The notes below the pieces were generated by a model that worked only from the letters and a program-made list of their open reading frames with translations, had not been told where the DNA came from and made no database searches. Positions 18,780-28,207 of a DNA stretch of 64,000 bases are shown piece after piece. The translations under genes were made by a program, and so were the position numbers. This stretch comes from Chryseobacterium indoltheticum (GTDB lineage Bacteria > Bacteroidota > Bacteroidia > Flavobacteriales > Weeksellaceae). Each line of letters starts with the position of its first letter. The stretch's first letter is position 1. Location: the NCBI RefSeq assembly GCF_003815915.1, contig NZ_CP033929.1, positions 2,170,001-2,234,000 of the forward strand, in the 5' to 3' direction.

Positions 18780-21700
18780 CTATTTCAAAACCGTCGCGCT
18801 CATTATTCCAATCACAACATCGTTGCTTACTGCGGTTACTGTTATAGATTTTAATTCTTTATTCGGGTCAATCGGTAAATCCAAAATAGTGGCTGCTCCG
18901 CCTTCCACAGCACGGTTGCTTACTCCTTTAATTTCTGAATATTTACTTAAACTTCCTCCTTTATACAATTCTCCGGTTTTTAGTTTTACTCTGTACGGAA
19001 TTTTATCATCCGGAATTTCAAATGCAAAATTATCATCAAACAAATCCTGCTCAATCGGCCACCAGTTTGTTGGATTTTTCAGCTCTAATTCTGTATTTGA
19101 ACCGTCAGAATATTGAACTGTAATTTTTCCATTAATTATTTGCGACTGCATCGGATTGGTAGAACCCGCTAAAAGAAAATATATTTTTTTACCTTTTCCA
19201 TTTAATGGAATTTCAACAGCATTCGGATAATTATCCCACTGACTTGCAAAAACAATATTTTTATCTTTATTATCAATTAAAAACGGAATTCCTAAAAATT
19301 CTAGTTTTCCATTTTTACGATTTGTCATCAATCCACTGTCGTCAATTTGAGTAGTTGCCAAAGGATAACACCAGTTCCCGATGCCTTGCCACGGAAGTTG
19401 TAAGGTAGGAACAGTTGGTCTTGGCGAAAGATATTTTTGATCGAAAATTTGGCTTACTCGGTCGTTGTATTTTGATGCTAATGAAATGGTATTAAATTCA
19501 CTTTTATTTTCAATTCCCCAATCTGTAATTTCAACATTTTGCTTAATTCCATTGTAATCTAATTCTAAGTTATTGGTTCCTTTGCTTAAAATATTTGTCG
19601 GAATTTCAATGGTTGAAATCTGATTTTTAGTAATTGAAAATGTTTTAGTTAAACCATTAACAGTCAGTTTTCCATTATAATCTTTCGATGATTTATTTTG
19701 AATCTGAAGTTTGTTATTCACCCATTTTGTTTGCAAAGGATGTTGAATATCAACATTCACAGGTTGCCACCATTTGGTTCCGTTTTGCTCAAGCTGAACA
19801 AAAAAAGTTCCTTTTCTTTCTTCTTTAACCAACTCAAACTGATTACCATTTCGGGTTTTTATCAATTCCTGTGGATCATTGACTTGAAGAATTTTCTTTT
19901 TTGAATCGAAATTAAGCTGCAGATTTTCAGAAAGATAATTGATAAAATCTGTCTTTTCAATTTTTAATTCCTGTCCGGAATAGGCGATTTCTATATTAAA
20001 TTCTTTTCCGATTGGTGTTTCAAACTGAATAAAAGGCTGCAAAATGGAATTGGGTTTAATTTTCCAATCTACTTTTTTACCATTTACTTTTACGGATTTT
20101 ATTTCGGTATGATTTACCGGAATTTGCATTTGAAGCGTAACCGATTTTTGATTATTTGATTTAAACCAAAACTTTGATTTCTTCGAGGTTCTATTAAATT
20201 TATATTCCCAATCCTGAACTTTCAGTTCTGCAAAATTCCACTCTTTCGGGAATCCCGGTTTGATACTGATTTTATTCTCCAACAAATTAGGATAAACCCC
20301 AAAAAGTCCTTCCGTTAAAGTTCTGGCAGCAACGCCAATTGGGTCTGCAAAATCGCGGTACAATTCACCTCGAAATGCGTCGTAATGTGATAATTGCTCA
20401 AAATTTCCGGGACTTATCCCGTAATACATACTTTCGGTAATATTTCCTTTCCAAAGCAGGTATGCGTCCTCATTTCTTCCGGCCTGCCAATATGCCAAAG
20501 CGGTTTGTAAATTCTCCGCCAAAGCGACATTGTTAATAGACCAAGTGTATGGTTGCCAATTTGTTGTTGCTAATGTGTAATAGTTTTTGGAATCTTCGTC
20601 TTTTACTTTTACAGGAATGTGAGGAATTTGATTTCTAATATATTGTGTGTTTTGATAATCCTCAAATTCATTCAGAATATAGGCATCCGAAACGTGATAA
20701 ATCGACCATATTCCTGGCTTGTCGTGAAGGATTTGATTGCCTAAAGCATCTTTAAATTCAGAAAAATATCCTTTGTTTTTAATCCAAAGTTCGTTTTTCA
20801 TTGCTTTTAAAATTGAATCAGCTTCCTGTTGATAAGGTTGAGGATTTTCACCAATAATTTTCGCCAGTTTCGCCATTTCGCGGTTGGCTCTGTAATTATA
20901 TGCTGAGGTATGGGTCACTTTTCCACCCGAATATTGCAATCCGTCACTTGCCCAAATCGCCGCATACGCATCATAAAGATCGCCACGTTTGAAGTTTCTT
21001 TTTTCCCAATTCATATGACGAACCATCGTTGGCCACATTTTCTTGAGGAATTCTTTGTCTCCCGTATAATTGAAATGCGAAAACATTTGATCAAAGAAAA
21101 CCAAATTCATATCATAATGATGTGGCTTTGAATTATCATTCGGATTCCTCGAAATATATCCGCTTGAAAACACTGAAGTTCCCATCTTTTCTGCGTGTCT
21201 CGCTAAATGTAAAAGTGTATCCATCTCAACAGGCGCAAAATCTGGTTTTAAAACCTGAGAGTTAGAATAGCTTTCAAAATGTTCTTTCGCCCTGTCGTGC
21301 CAACTCAAAACGTCAGCAGCGTAAGCTCCACGCCAAGCATTGAGTCTCATTCTCCACGCAACGGCACCGTGAAGAAAGGTCGGGCTTTCCCAAACTCCGT
21401 CTGCAGCAACTGCTAAATTAGCTCCGAAATTATTTAAATCTGAATCCGGAGTTTTTAACTGAATTCTGTTGGTTAATGTTAAACGTGATTGTTCAGCTTT
21501 ATTAAAAATATCGGCAAGCTTTTCATCAGACAAAGTAGAACTTGAATTTTCTTTGGCTATTTGAATATAAACCGGATTTTTTTGCGCTGAATAACCAGCG
21601 TAAACAATAGGGGATTGTTCTGCTTTATTTTGTGTGAAATCAGACAGATTATCTAACGTTTTTGCATCTGTTAATTGTAATGAACTAACGTTTGAAAAAT

Positions 21701-22343
21701 TTCCGTTAATAGTCTGAGTTTCCTTTTTTTTATTGAAATAAGAAAGCTGGAATTGGTTTTTATTTATTTGAAACTGATTGCCTTCACAATATTCGGGAAG
21801 CAGGTAAAATCCTGATTCAGGATCTGCACCGATGTCGCCATTTCTGCTGAATGTTTTTCCGCTTGCGCCACCGTAAACCGCATAGATTTTTGTATTGGAA
21901 TCTATAGTTGAAGTTTCCATTTTTAAAACTAAACCTTCTTCTTTTGATTGTGCTAAAACAGTTAATTTTAAACTTCCATTTCCAAGAATAGGATCTTTGA
22001 TTTCATACAACATTGAGCCCGGTCGGTAACGAGTTTCAATTTTATCAGCGTTAATCAGTTTTTTGATAGAGTTTCCTTTTTGGATGACAAACTGAAGGTT
22101 GCCGCCCATTCCGGGAAGATACAGTGCGAATTCAGGTAAATCTCCTGCTTCAACACGGGAAGCACGGTTATCGCCATACAAAGCACGGTTGAATCTGTAT
22201 TTTCCATTGACCAATAAAAAATCGCCTTTGTCTTCTTTATAATGCAGTTCACGTTCGTTATTCTGCCAATGTTTAGACTGAGAAAACGAATATGAGAATG
22301 CCGATAGAAGAATCATCCCGGCGAAAATGGTTTTCCTTCGCAT
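18780..22343 (-). CDS. Large exported DUF4450-like polysaccharide utilisation protein
   Basis: An 1187-residue protein with a signal peptide ending FSYSFSQ. The N-terminal block HWQNNERELHYKEDKGDF..VNGKYRFNRALYG resembles DUF4450 proteins of Bacteroidota pectin loci; I make that link from memory of the pattern. Residues about 300-700 look like an (alpha/alpha)6 glycosidase core (FLHGAVAWRMRLNAWRGAYAADVLSWHDR, HYDMNLVFFDQMFSHFNYTGD, TNWQPYTWSINNVALAENLQ). The C-terminal 450 residues are beta-sandwich-like and include LPWQGIGNWCYPLATTQIDDSGLM. Only one base separates the GH28 stop from this start, so translation is coupled. Activity is unknown; a rhamnogalacturonan-active hydrolase is plausible. 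Confidence 0.72.
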   Translation of the reverse strand: MRRKTIFAGMILLSAFSYSFSQSKHWQNNERELHYKEDKGDFLLVNGKYRFNRALYGDNRASRVEAGDLPEFALYLPGMGGNLQFVIQKGNSIKKLINADKIETRYRPGSMLYEIKDPILGNGSLKLTVLAQSKEEGLVLKMETSTIDSNTKIYAVYGGASGKTFSRNGDIGADPESGFYLLPEYCEGNQFQINKNQFQLSYFNKKKETQTINGNFSNVSSLQLTDAKTLDNLSDFTQNKAEQSPIVYAGYSAQKNPVYIQIAKENSSSTLSDEKLADIFNKAEQSRLTLTNRIQLKTPDSDLNNFGANLAVAADGVWESPTFLHGAVAWRMRLNAWRGAYAADVLSWHDRAKEHFESYSNSQVLKPDFAPVEMDTLLHLARHAEKMGTSVFSSGYISRNPNDNSKPHHYDMNLVFFDQMFSHFNYTGDKEFLKKMWPTMVRHMNWEKRNFKRGDLYDAYAAIWASDGLQYSGGKVTHTSAYNYRANREMAKLAKIIGENPQPYQQEADSILKAMKNELWIKNKGYFSEFKDALGNQILHDKPGIWSIYHVSDAYILNEFEDYQNTQYIRNQIPHIPVKVKDEDSKNYYTLATTNWQPYTWSINNVALAENLQTALAYWQAGRNEDAYLLWKGNITESMYYGISPGNFEQLSHYDAFRGELYRDFADPIGVAARTLTEGLFGVYPNLLENKISIKPGFPKEWNFAELKVQDWEYKFNRTSKKSKFWFKSNNQKSVTLQMQIPVNHTEIKSVKVNGKKVDWKIKPNSILQPFIQFETPIGKEFNIEIAYSGQELKIEKTDFINYLSENLQLNFDSKKKILQVNDPQELIKTRNGNQFELVKEERKGTFFVQLEQNGTKWWQPVNVDIQHPLQTKWVNNKLQIQNKSSKDYNGKLTVNGLTKTFSITKNQISTIEIPTNILSKGTNNLELDYNGIKQNVEITDWGIENKSEFNTISLASKYNDRVSQIFDQKYLSPRPTVPTLQLPWQGIGNWCYPLATTQIDDSGLMTNRKNGKLEFLGIPFLIDNKDKNIVFASQWDNYPNAVEIPLNGKGKKIYFLLAGSTNPMQSQIINGKITVQYSDGSNTELELKNPTNWWPIEQDLFDDNFAFEIPDDKIPYRVKLKTGELYKGGSLSKYSEIKGVSNRAVEGGAATILDLPIDPNKELKSITVTAVSNDVVIGIMSATVLK

Positions 22344-22344
22344 T

Positions 22345-23748
22345 TTATGGTTTTAACTCGGTTAAAGACTGTCCGTTAACAGTCACATTTTTTAAGGTCA
22401 CATTTTTCAGGAAATCTACTTTGTAAGGAATCTGAACACCTGTCATTTTAGCATTAATCATTGTAAAATCTGTTACCGGAGAAGATTCGTAAGCATCAGA
22501 AAGAACAGCATATTTTCCACCTTTTTCTACCTGTAAATTTTCTACCCAAATATTTCTAATCGTCGGAATATGATTTCCGGGTTTTTCATAATGCATATTG
22601 AAACGTACTGCTGCTTCTTTGTAAGCGCCAACTTTTGTATTGTAGAAAAAAACATTTTCAATAGTTCCGCCACGGCTTGAGCTGGTTTTAATTCTTAGAG
22701 CTCGGTCAAGATTTTTACTGTCCATTACATTTCCGATGGCATAAATATTTCTTGCTCCACCTGCAATTTCGCTTCCAATAACGACACCACCGTGACCGTC
22801 TTTCATTTCGCAGTTTTCAATAATATGATTTTCGGCAGGTCTTCCGATGTCTCTTCCGTCCTCATCTCTTCCAGATTTAATGGCGATACAGTCGTCTCCG
22901 GTATCAAAATAAGAATCTTTAATCCATACATTTTTACAGGCTTCCGGGTCGAAACCGTCATTGTTTGGTCCGTGACTTATTACTTTTACTCTTTCAATCA
23001 AAACATTTTCACACAAAACAGGATTCAAATTCCACATTGGAGAGTTTTTTACAAGAACATCTGCCATATAAAAGTTTTTAGACTTGTAAGGCTGAACAAA
23101 ATTGGGTCTTAAATACCATCCATCCCCGAAAATTCTTTCTCTTGCTGGTTTTCTTTCAGCCATATATTCGTGAAGCTTTGCACGGGCAGGATTTTGTCTT
23201 CCCGGACGAGAAGTATTGTATCCGTATTTTGTGGCGCCACACCAAAACCACCAGTTATCATTATCAGAATTTCCATCTAATGTTCCTTTTCCGGTTACTG
23301 CAATGTTTTCTTCTTCGTAAGCATAAATTAACGATGAGTAATTCATACATTCCATACCTTCCCAACGTGTGAATACGATAGGATAGTCTTTGCTATCTTG
23401 GCTGAATAAAATCGTTGAACCGTCAGTCAAATGCAGGTTAACGTTACTTTCTAAATAAATTGCTCCTGTCAAGAAAACTCCGTTCGGAACGACAACTCTT
23501 CCGCCGCCTTCAGCACTACATTTTTCGATTGCTTTTTTGAAAGCTTCGGTATTTTTTGTTTTTCCGTCACCAATAGCTCCAAAATCAGTTATCAGATAAT
23601 CAACTTTTCTGAATTCTGGTTTTTTGATCTGCTTCTTTAAAGCTTTAATTTCTTTTAAAGGTTGCTTTGCTGAAGTCCAAGGTTTGTATTGTGCCGATGC
23701 ATTGATCGATAGGATAAATACAAAAATGAATAAAAAGTATTTTTTCAT
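22345..23748 (-). CDS. Exported GH28 polygalacturonase / rhamnogalacturonan hydrolase family protein
   Basis: A 467-residue protein with a signal peptide ending INASAQ and a right-handed beta-helix. The four GH28 motifs are present: NNDGFDPE (NTD-type), DTGDDCIAIKSG (Asp-Asp), GHGGVVIGSE (catalytic His) and RALRIKTS (RIK). The start of the fold is YLITDFGAIGDGKTKNTEAFKKAIE. It hydrolyses alpha-1,4 bonds of galacturonan or related backbones in the periplasm or at the surface. It is the first gene of a minus-strand operon with the DUF4450-like gene (one-base gap). A LacI-type operator candidate shared with rhaT lies 117 bases upstream. Confidence 0.92.
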   Translation of the reverse strand: MKKYFLFIFVFILSINASAQYKPWTSAKQPLKEIKALKKQIKKPEFRKVDYLITDFGAIGDGKTKNTEAFKKAIEKCSAEGGGRVVVPNGVFLTGAIYLESNVNLHLTDGSTILFSQDSKDYPIVFTRWEGMECMNYSSLIYAYEEENIAVTGKGTLDGNSDNDNWWFWCGATKYGYNTSRPGRQNPARAKLHEYMAERKPARERIFGDGWYLRPNFVQPYKSKNFYMADVLVKNSPMWNLNPVLCENVLIERVKVISHGPNNDGFDPEACKNVWIKDSYFDTGDDCIAIKSGRDEDGRDIGRPAENHIIENCEMKDGHGGVVIGSEIAGGARNIYAIGNVMDSKNLDRALRIKTSSSRGGTIENVFFYNTKVGAYKEAAVRFNMHYEKPGNHIPTIRNIWVENLQVEKGGKYAVLSDAYESSPVTDFTMINAKMTGVQIPYKVDFLKNVTLKNVTVNGQSLTELKP

Positions 23749-23864
23749 AATTCTAGAGAATTGTAAGTTTATAAGGCTGATCTTTTGAATTGTTTTCTTT
23801 CTAATCGCAATCTAAAATAATTGAAATTAAAAATTGTCCTGCACTGTCCGTTATTTTATTTTTT

Positions 23865-23880
23865 ATGTAAACGATTGCAT
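23865..23880. promoter_or_regulatory. Putative LacI-type operator upstream of the GH28 operon
   Basis: ATGTAAACGATTGCAT is a near-palindrome around a central CG. Its reverse complement matches the site in front of rhaT at the core GCAATCG(A/T)TTACAT. It lies 117 bases before the GH28 start on the minus strand. Confidence 0.5.
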
Positions 23881-23933
23881 TGTTTTAATTTATAAATGTA
23901 AAATTAAACGAAGAATTACTTATTTATAGGCGC

Positions 23934-23967
23934 AAAAAAAGAGAAGTAACGATGTTATTTCTCTTTT
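23934..23967 (-). terminator. Terminator of the ketoacyl synthase gene
   Basis: On the minus strand AAAAGAGAAATAAC pairs with GTTACTTCTCTTTT and runs into T residues. It lies about 40 bases past the stop codon. Confidence 0.8.
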
Positions 23968-24008
23968 ATATTTATTAAGTATTATAAAAATTTAAAGCTG
24001 ATCTACAT

Positions 24009-25073
24009 CTAAAATCTATAAACAAAAGCATTGATATTCATTCCTGCACCGACTGATGCGAATAAAACAATGTCGTTTTCTTTGATAGAATGTGAAGCCA
24101 GTTCATCATTTAAAATCATAGTCAATAATGATGGGATTGTTGCCACGCTGCTGTTTCCAAGTTTACTGATCACCATCGGCATAATACCTGCCGGCGGAGG
24201 AGTATCATATAATTGGTAGAATCGGTTGACAATTGCTTCATCCATCTTTTCGTTTGCCTGATGTATGATAATTTTATCCAGCTGATCTATTGAATAGCCA
24301 CTTTGATCAAAGCATTTTTTCATCGCATCCGGAACATTGATGAGAGCAAATTCATAGATTTTTCTACCATCCATCTTGATGTATCTTGTATCGGGGCAAC
24401 TATCATTGTTATATGACTTACCAAAATTGAGGAAATCTTTCTCATTTAATGTGTGAGATGCAGATACGTGAGATTTTATACCGGAATCGTCATCATTATC
24501 ATTGGCCTCCAGAATAACTGCTCCTGCTCCGTCTGCATAGATCATGCTGTCTCTGTCGTGTTCATCAACAACTCTTGAAAGTGTTTCTGCACCGATAACC
24601 AAACATCTTTTTGCAATACCAGATTTGATAAATGCATTAGCCTGAATAACGCCTTCAATCCAGCCGGGGCATCCAAATAACAAATCATAGCCAACGCAGA
24701 AATTATTTTTGATCTGCAATAAATTTTTAACTCTTGAAGCAAGACTCGGAACAGCGTCTGACTGTATGGTACCGAATTTTACATCGCCAAAATTGTGAGC
24801 GAAAATAATATAGTCTAAAGTTTCAGGATCAATTTTTGAATTTTCTATTGCATTCTTTGCCGCGATAAACCCTAAATCAGAAGTTACCTGATCATTGCTC
24901 GCATATCTTCTTTCTTCAATCCCTGTAATTTTTTTTAGCTTACTGGTAATTAACGAATTATCATCTTTTAGATTTTCTCCCTGTTCATTAAGGAAAACAT
25001 GCTTATCGAAAAACAGATTGGTAATGGTTTCTGATGGTATGTAGTTCCCTACACCTATAATTTTACTTTTCAT
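24009..25073 (-). CDS. 3-oxoacyl-ACP synthase III (FabH-like) family protein
   Basis: A 354-residue thiolase-fold condensing enzyme. The catalytic triad is visible: Cys in YDLLFGCPGWIEG, His in IIIHQANEKM and Asn in KLGNSSVATIP. The C-terminal glycine loop is FASVGAGMNINAFVYRF. FabH enzymes condense an acyl-CoA starter with malonyl-ACP. The N-terminus has an insertion relative to housekeeping FabH (FFDKHVFLNEQGENLKDDNS), and FGTIQSDAVPSLASRVKNLL fits a divergent paralogue. The gene stands alone with its own terminator and no fatty-acid genes nearby, so it may start a specialised lipid or secondary metabolite rather than bulk fatty acids. Confidence 0.88.
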   Translation of the reverse strand: MKSKIIGVGNYIPSETITNLFFDKHVFLNEQGENLKDDNSLITSKLKKITGIEERRYASNDQVTSDLGFIAAKNAIENSKIDPETLDYIIFAHNFGDVKFGTIQSDAVPSLASRVKNLLQIKNNFCVGYDLLFGCPGWIEGVIQANAFIKSGIAKRCLVIGAETLSRVVDEHDRDSMIYADGAGAVILEANDNDDDSGIKSHVSASHTLNEKDFLNFGKSYNNDSCPDTRYIKMDGRKIYEFALINVPDAMKKCFDQSGYSIDQLDKIIIHQANEKMDEAIVNRFYQLYDTPPPAGIMPMVISKLGNSSVATIPSLLTMILNDELASHSIKENDIVLFASVGAGMNINAFVYRF

Positions 25074-25387
25074 ATTGCGGGTATCTCATTGTTGAGATCA
25101 ATAAAATATTATGAATAAATTAATATTTTTATACTAAAGGTAGTTTTTTAATGGCGAAAGATACTATAAAAAATAATTTATTACAACGATTTAACATTCG
25201 ATACATACAAAATTATCCTGTTGAATGACATAAACAGAATGAAAAATAACCTTCAACGACCCGTAAATAACTGTGTAAAAATGCACTATGCTGTTTTTAT
25301 AACATTAAATGAAAAAAATCATGTTAAGTTTAAATGCTTGAGTCTCATTTTTTTACTATTTTCAATTTCTCTTCAAATATCTATAAT
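25074..25387. other. AT-rich region between the usher-like and ketosynthase genes
   Basis: No reading frame is convincing. A minus-strand TAATTTTG box lies at 25208-25215, about 135 bases upstream of the ketosynthase start, and could be its promoter. Confidence 0.35.
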
Positions 25388-25418
25388 AAACTTTTAGTAA
25401 TTTAATTATTAAAAGTTT
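25388..25418 (-). terminator. Hairpin at the end of the usher-like gene
   Basis: AAACTTTTAGTAA pairs with TTATTAAAAGTTT at 12 of 13 positions; the usher-like stop codon lies inside the loop. On the minus strand it is followed by a weak TTTATTATA tract. Confidence 0.5.
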
Positions 25419-28200
25419 TTTTATTCACTTTTTTATCTTTCACTTTAATTATGAAATCCGGAACAACTACCATTTCTCCAGCTTTCACATTAATATCAAA
25501 GCTTTTGGTTTCACAATATGTGTTTGCAGGAAGGGTAGATTCATCAATAGCAATTGTATAAGTACCGGTTGGTAAAAAAGAATTGAATTTTCCTTCATCG
25601 TCGCTTCCTATTGTTTGTACGATATCGTTTTGTTTAATAATTTTAAATGCCACCGAAGATGCTCTGTGCTCAAAATCAAGAGCGGTTTTTGAATTGTAAT
25701 CAAAAAATATTTTACCCTGAACTGTTCCGTTTTGATGAAGCGGAATATTTAAAGGATATGAATAAGAATCAACAGTAAAATCATATTCATCATAATACCA
25801 ACCTTGCTGAATAAATTGTTTTAAGCTAAATTTTCCGAATGGTACATTTTTATAAAGTGCAGTTCCTTCTTCGGTAGTTTTCAATGCTATATTATTGATA
25901 TTGATAATATAATCGTGCGCAGGTTTTTCTCCCATATCAAAAACATTATTGTTGTTTTCGTCATAAAAGGCAAATGCCTGTATTTTTCCTTTTTTATCAG
26001 GACTGAGTACTGTATTTCTTAAATTTAACGTTAAACCAACTTCAAATGTCAGAATATTATTAGATAAAACTCCAACAGAATAATTATACCACGACGAATT
26101 CATAAATGCAGTGAAATTTTTACCGAGATACTTTGCATTTAAAAAAGCAGAAGGCGATTTGCCGTAGATTACATCATCTACATACGACAATCCCGTACTC
26201 AGATTCACTTTGTCTTTTATAAAATTATCATTATAGAAAAGCGAAACGGTGAGCTTTTTATAATCGGTATTTGCTGCTGCTAAATGAGAAAATGCATATT
26301 CGGATAAATAGTAACTTCCAGATTGGTAAATGGCATTGATATTAAAGTTTTTAAAACTGTAGTTTCCATTCAGTTTCATCTGAAAATTCTGCTCGTCATC
26401 AAGTGGATATTTTACAATTCCTGTTTCAAAGGCAAATACTGCAGATTGTCTTGTTTTGTAATTTGACCACGAAATTTGTTCTACAATTCGGTGTGCCGTT
26501 AAATCCCGCAATTGACTATTTTCCCAGCTTCCAAAAAAATTATTGTAGCTGTTTGAGTTTTCATTCTGAAACTGATAAAAAAGTCCAAAACTAAAGTCTT
26601 TTACTCTTGGAAATTTTGTTCCTATCTCAATTCTAGTGTTTTCAGAAACCTGGGGTCTGTCGAAAAAGTAGTATTTAGGCGAGAAGTTGGAGAATATAAC
26701 ATTACCAAAAAAGTTATAATTTTTGTAATTCTTTGAGATATTCTGCTGCAGAAGCAAACTTCCACGTCGGTTTCCCGGGTAATATCCTGTACTGAAAAAA
26801 TAGTTTCCGTTTAGATTATAGTCATTAATCGAACCAATATAATTAGATTCTGCTGACATCGACGGTTTTGTAATATCCTGAAATTCATAAGAACTTAAAC
26901 CTGCATTTATCTTGGCATTCATACTCCAGACTTTATCAAAAGCATAAGTAGCTTCTGTACCCAAAATATTGTGCTTACTTTTCTCAAAAGGGTCGTAACG
27001 GTAAATGTAGGCTGCAGAAATATTTCTTGAGCTGTTGTTGGCGTTAAGCGTTCCTTTGGCAAAAAAACCGTAACCGTTTTTTAAAAAACTGTTTTTTTCA
27101 ACAAGATTAAAGTTTTGATCGACAAAACCGATCTCCAGTTTGGTGTCTTTTGCAAAAGTACGACTGTATTCTGCACCTCTTCCTACCAGAGTCATTTCTA
27201 AAAGCTTATTGACACTTCCAATGGTGTACTGATTTTTACCCTGCTGCAGAACTACATTAGTATTGGTTACCAAAGGCTGTTGCTGGCTGTTTAGAAAAGC
27301 AATATTTCCTCTTATAAAAAGAAATCCGGAAGGTAGATTAAAACCTCCTGAACCAATCAATTGATACATATCAATATTATCTCCTACTTTTCTGTATGAA
27401 GTGGTAATTTGATTTTTTGTCTCCTCAGCAAAATTATTGAATTGCGGATCCTGATATTTCTGAACACTCGAAATATTTTGTACAAAAACAGTCGCTGTAT
27501 TGAATATTTCTTTGTCAGGATTTCTGAAACCCGAAATGTTGATAGAAAAGTTGGACAGTCTGGACAAACCTTTTGAAGGCTGATAAGTAAATGTAAAAGT
27601 AGAATCTTTTTTTACATTGATAATGGCTTGTTGCTCTAAAAATTGATTTCCATTTTCAGGATCAGGAATTTTGCAAACCAAAGTAATATCCTGAGATATA
27701 TTTCCCGAGTTACTCACCCTTACTTTTACCGATATAGGTTCCAGGCTGGAAGATCTGTAAATAGGAGCATTCAGTAGAGATAAATTCAGGTCATTATTTA
27801 CCTCAATCACATGTTCTTTTATTCTTTCGGTAATAAAAATACCAAGTTGATCAAGCAATCTGACTTTTATAGGCGAAGATCCTGCTTTAGCATCAGATTC
27901 TACAATGATTCGTACAGGTAAATATTTTTTTTCGTTGGGCTTAAGTTCTATTAAAGGTTCTTCACCGGAGATTACCTTAAACCCTTTTGGGCATACAAAC
28001 TGTATTTTTCCGCTGAAATTATTAGAACTATGATTCTGAATAGCAACAACAAGATTTAAAAGCCTCGAACGTGATGGCGAATTTCCCTGCTCGATCTCCA
28101 TAGTGACATTAGATTCAGTTTTTTGTGCATTTATAAAAATACTACTGAATAAAACGATAAATAGGGTGAACAAAAATCTTCTGCTGAAAAAAGGCATCAT
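25402..28200 (-). CDS. Usher-like outer membrane protein
   Basis: A 932-residue protein with a signal peptide ending SIFINAQ. Residues about 30-250 are beta-sandwich-like (NEW3-type, FSGKIQFVCPKGFKVISGEEPLIELKPNEKKYLPV). Residues about 260-760 alternate aromatic amphipathic strands as in a large beta-barrel (GFNLPSGFLFIRGNIAFLN, SVNKLLEMTLVGRGAEYSRTF, GYGFFAKGTLNANNSSRNIS). The C-terminus has two small beta domains, one with FYDENNNNVFDMGEKPAHD and one like a carboxypeptidase regulatory domain. Usher function is inferred from size, architecture and the adjacent PapD-like chaperone and pilin-like genes; sequence identity to classical ushers is not obvious. Seven bases separate it from the preceding gene. 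Confidence 0.6.
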   Translation of the reverse strand: MMPFFSRRFLFTLFIVLFSSIFINAQKTESNVTMEIEQGNSPSRSRLLNLVVAIQNHSSNNFSGKIQFVCPKGFKVISGEEPLIELKPNEKKYLPVRIIVESDAKAGSSPIKVRLLDQLGIFITERIKEHVIEVNNDLNLSLLNAPIYRSSSLEPISVKVRVSNSGNISQDITLVCKIPDPENGNQFLEQQAIINVKKDSTFTFTYQPSKGLSRLSNFSINISGFRNPDKEIFNTATVFVQNISSVQKYQDPQFNNFAEETKNQITTSYRKVGDNIDMYQLIGSGGFNLPSGFLFIRGNIAFLNSQQQPLVTNTNVVLQQGKNQYTIGSVNKLLEMTLVGRGAEYSRTFAKDTKLEIGFVDQNFNLVEKNSFLKNGYGFFAKGTLNANNSSRNISAAYIYRYDPFEKSKHNILGTEATYAFDKVWSMNAKINAGLSSYEFQDITKPSMSAESNYIGSINDYNLNGNYFFSTGYYPGNRRGSLLLQQNISKNYKNYNFFGNVIFSNFSPKYYFFDRPQVSENTRIEIGTKFPRVKDFSFGLFYQFQNENSNSYNNFFGSWENSQLRDLTAHRIVEQISWSNYKTRQSAVFAFETGIVKYPLDDEQNFQMKLNGNYSFKNFNINAIYQSGSYYLSEYAFSHLAAANTDYKKLTVSLFYNDNFIKDKVNLSTGLSYVDDVIYGKSPSAFLNAKYLGKNFTAFMNSSWYNYSVGVLSNNILTFEVGLTLNLRNTVLSPDKKGKIQAFAFYDENNNNVFDMGEKPAHDYIININNIALKTTEEGTALYKNVPFGKFSLKQFIQQGWYYDEYDFTVDSYSYPLNIPLHQNGTVQGKIFFDYNSKTALDFEHRASSVAFKIIKQNDIVQTIGSDDEGKFNSFLPTGTYTIAIDESTLPANTYCETKSFDINVKAGEMVVVPDFIIKVKDKKVNKKTFNN

Positions 28201-28207
28201 TTAAAAT

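Noticed and set aside
26403..26594. Frames antisense to large genes, such as those opposite the usher-like, Tex and Cas9 genes
   Set aside because: They are shadows of the real coding strand with no independent features.
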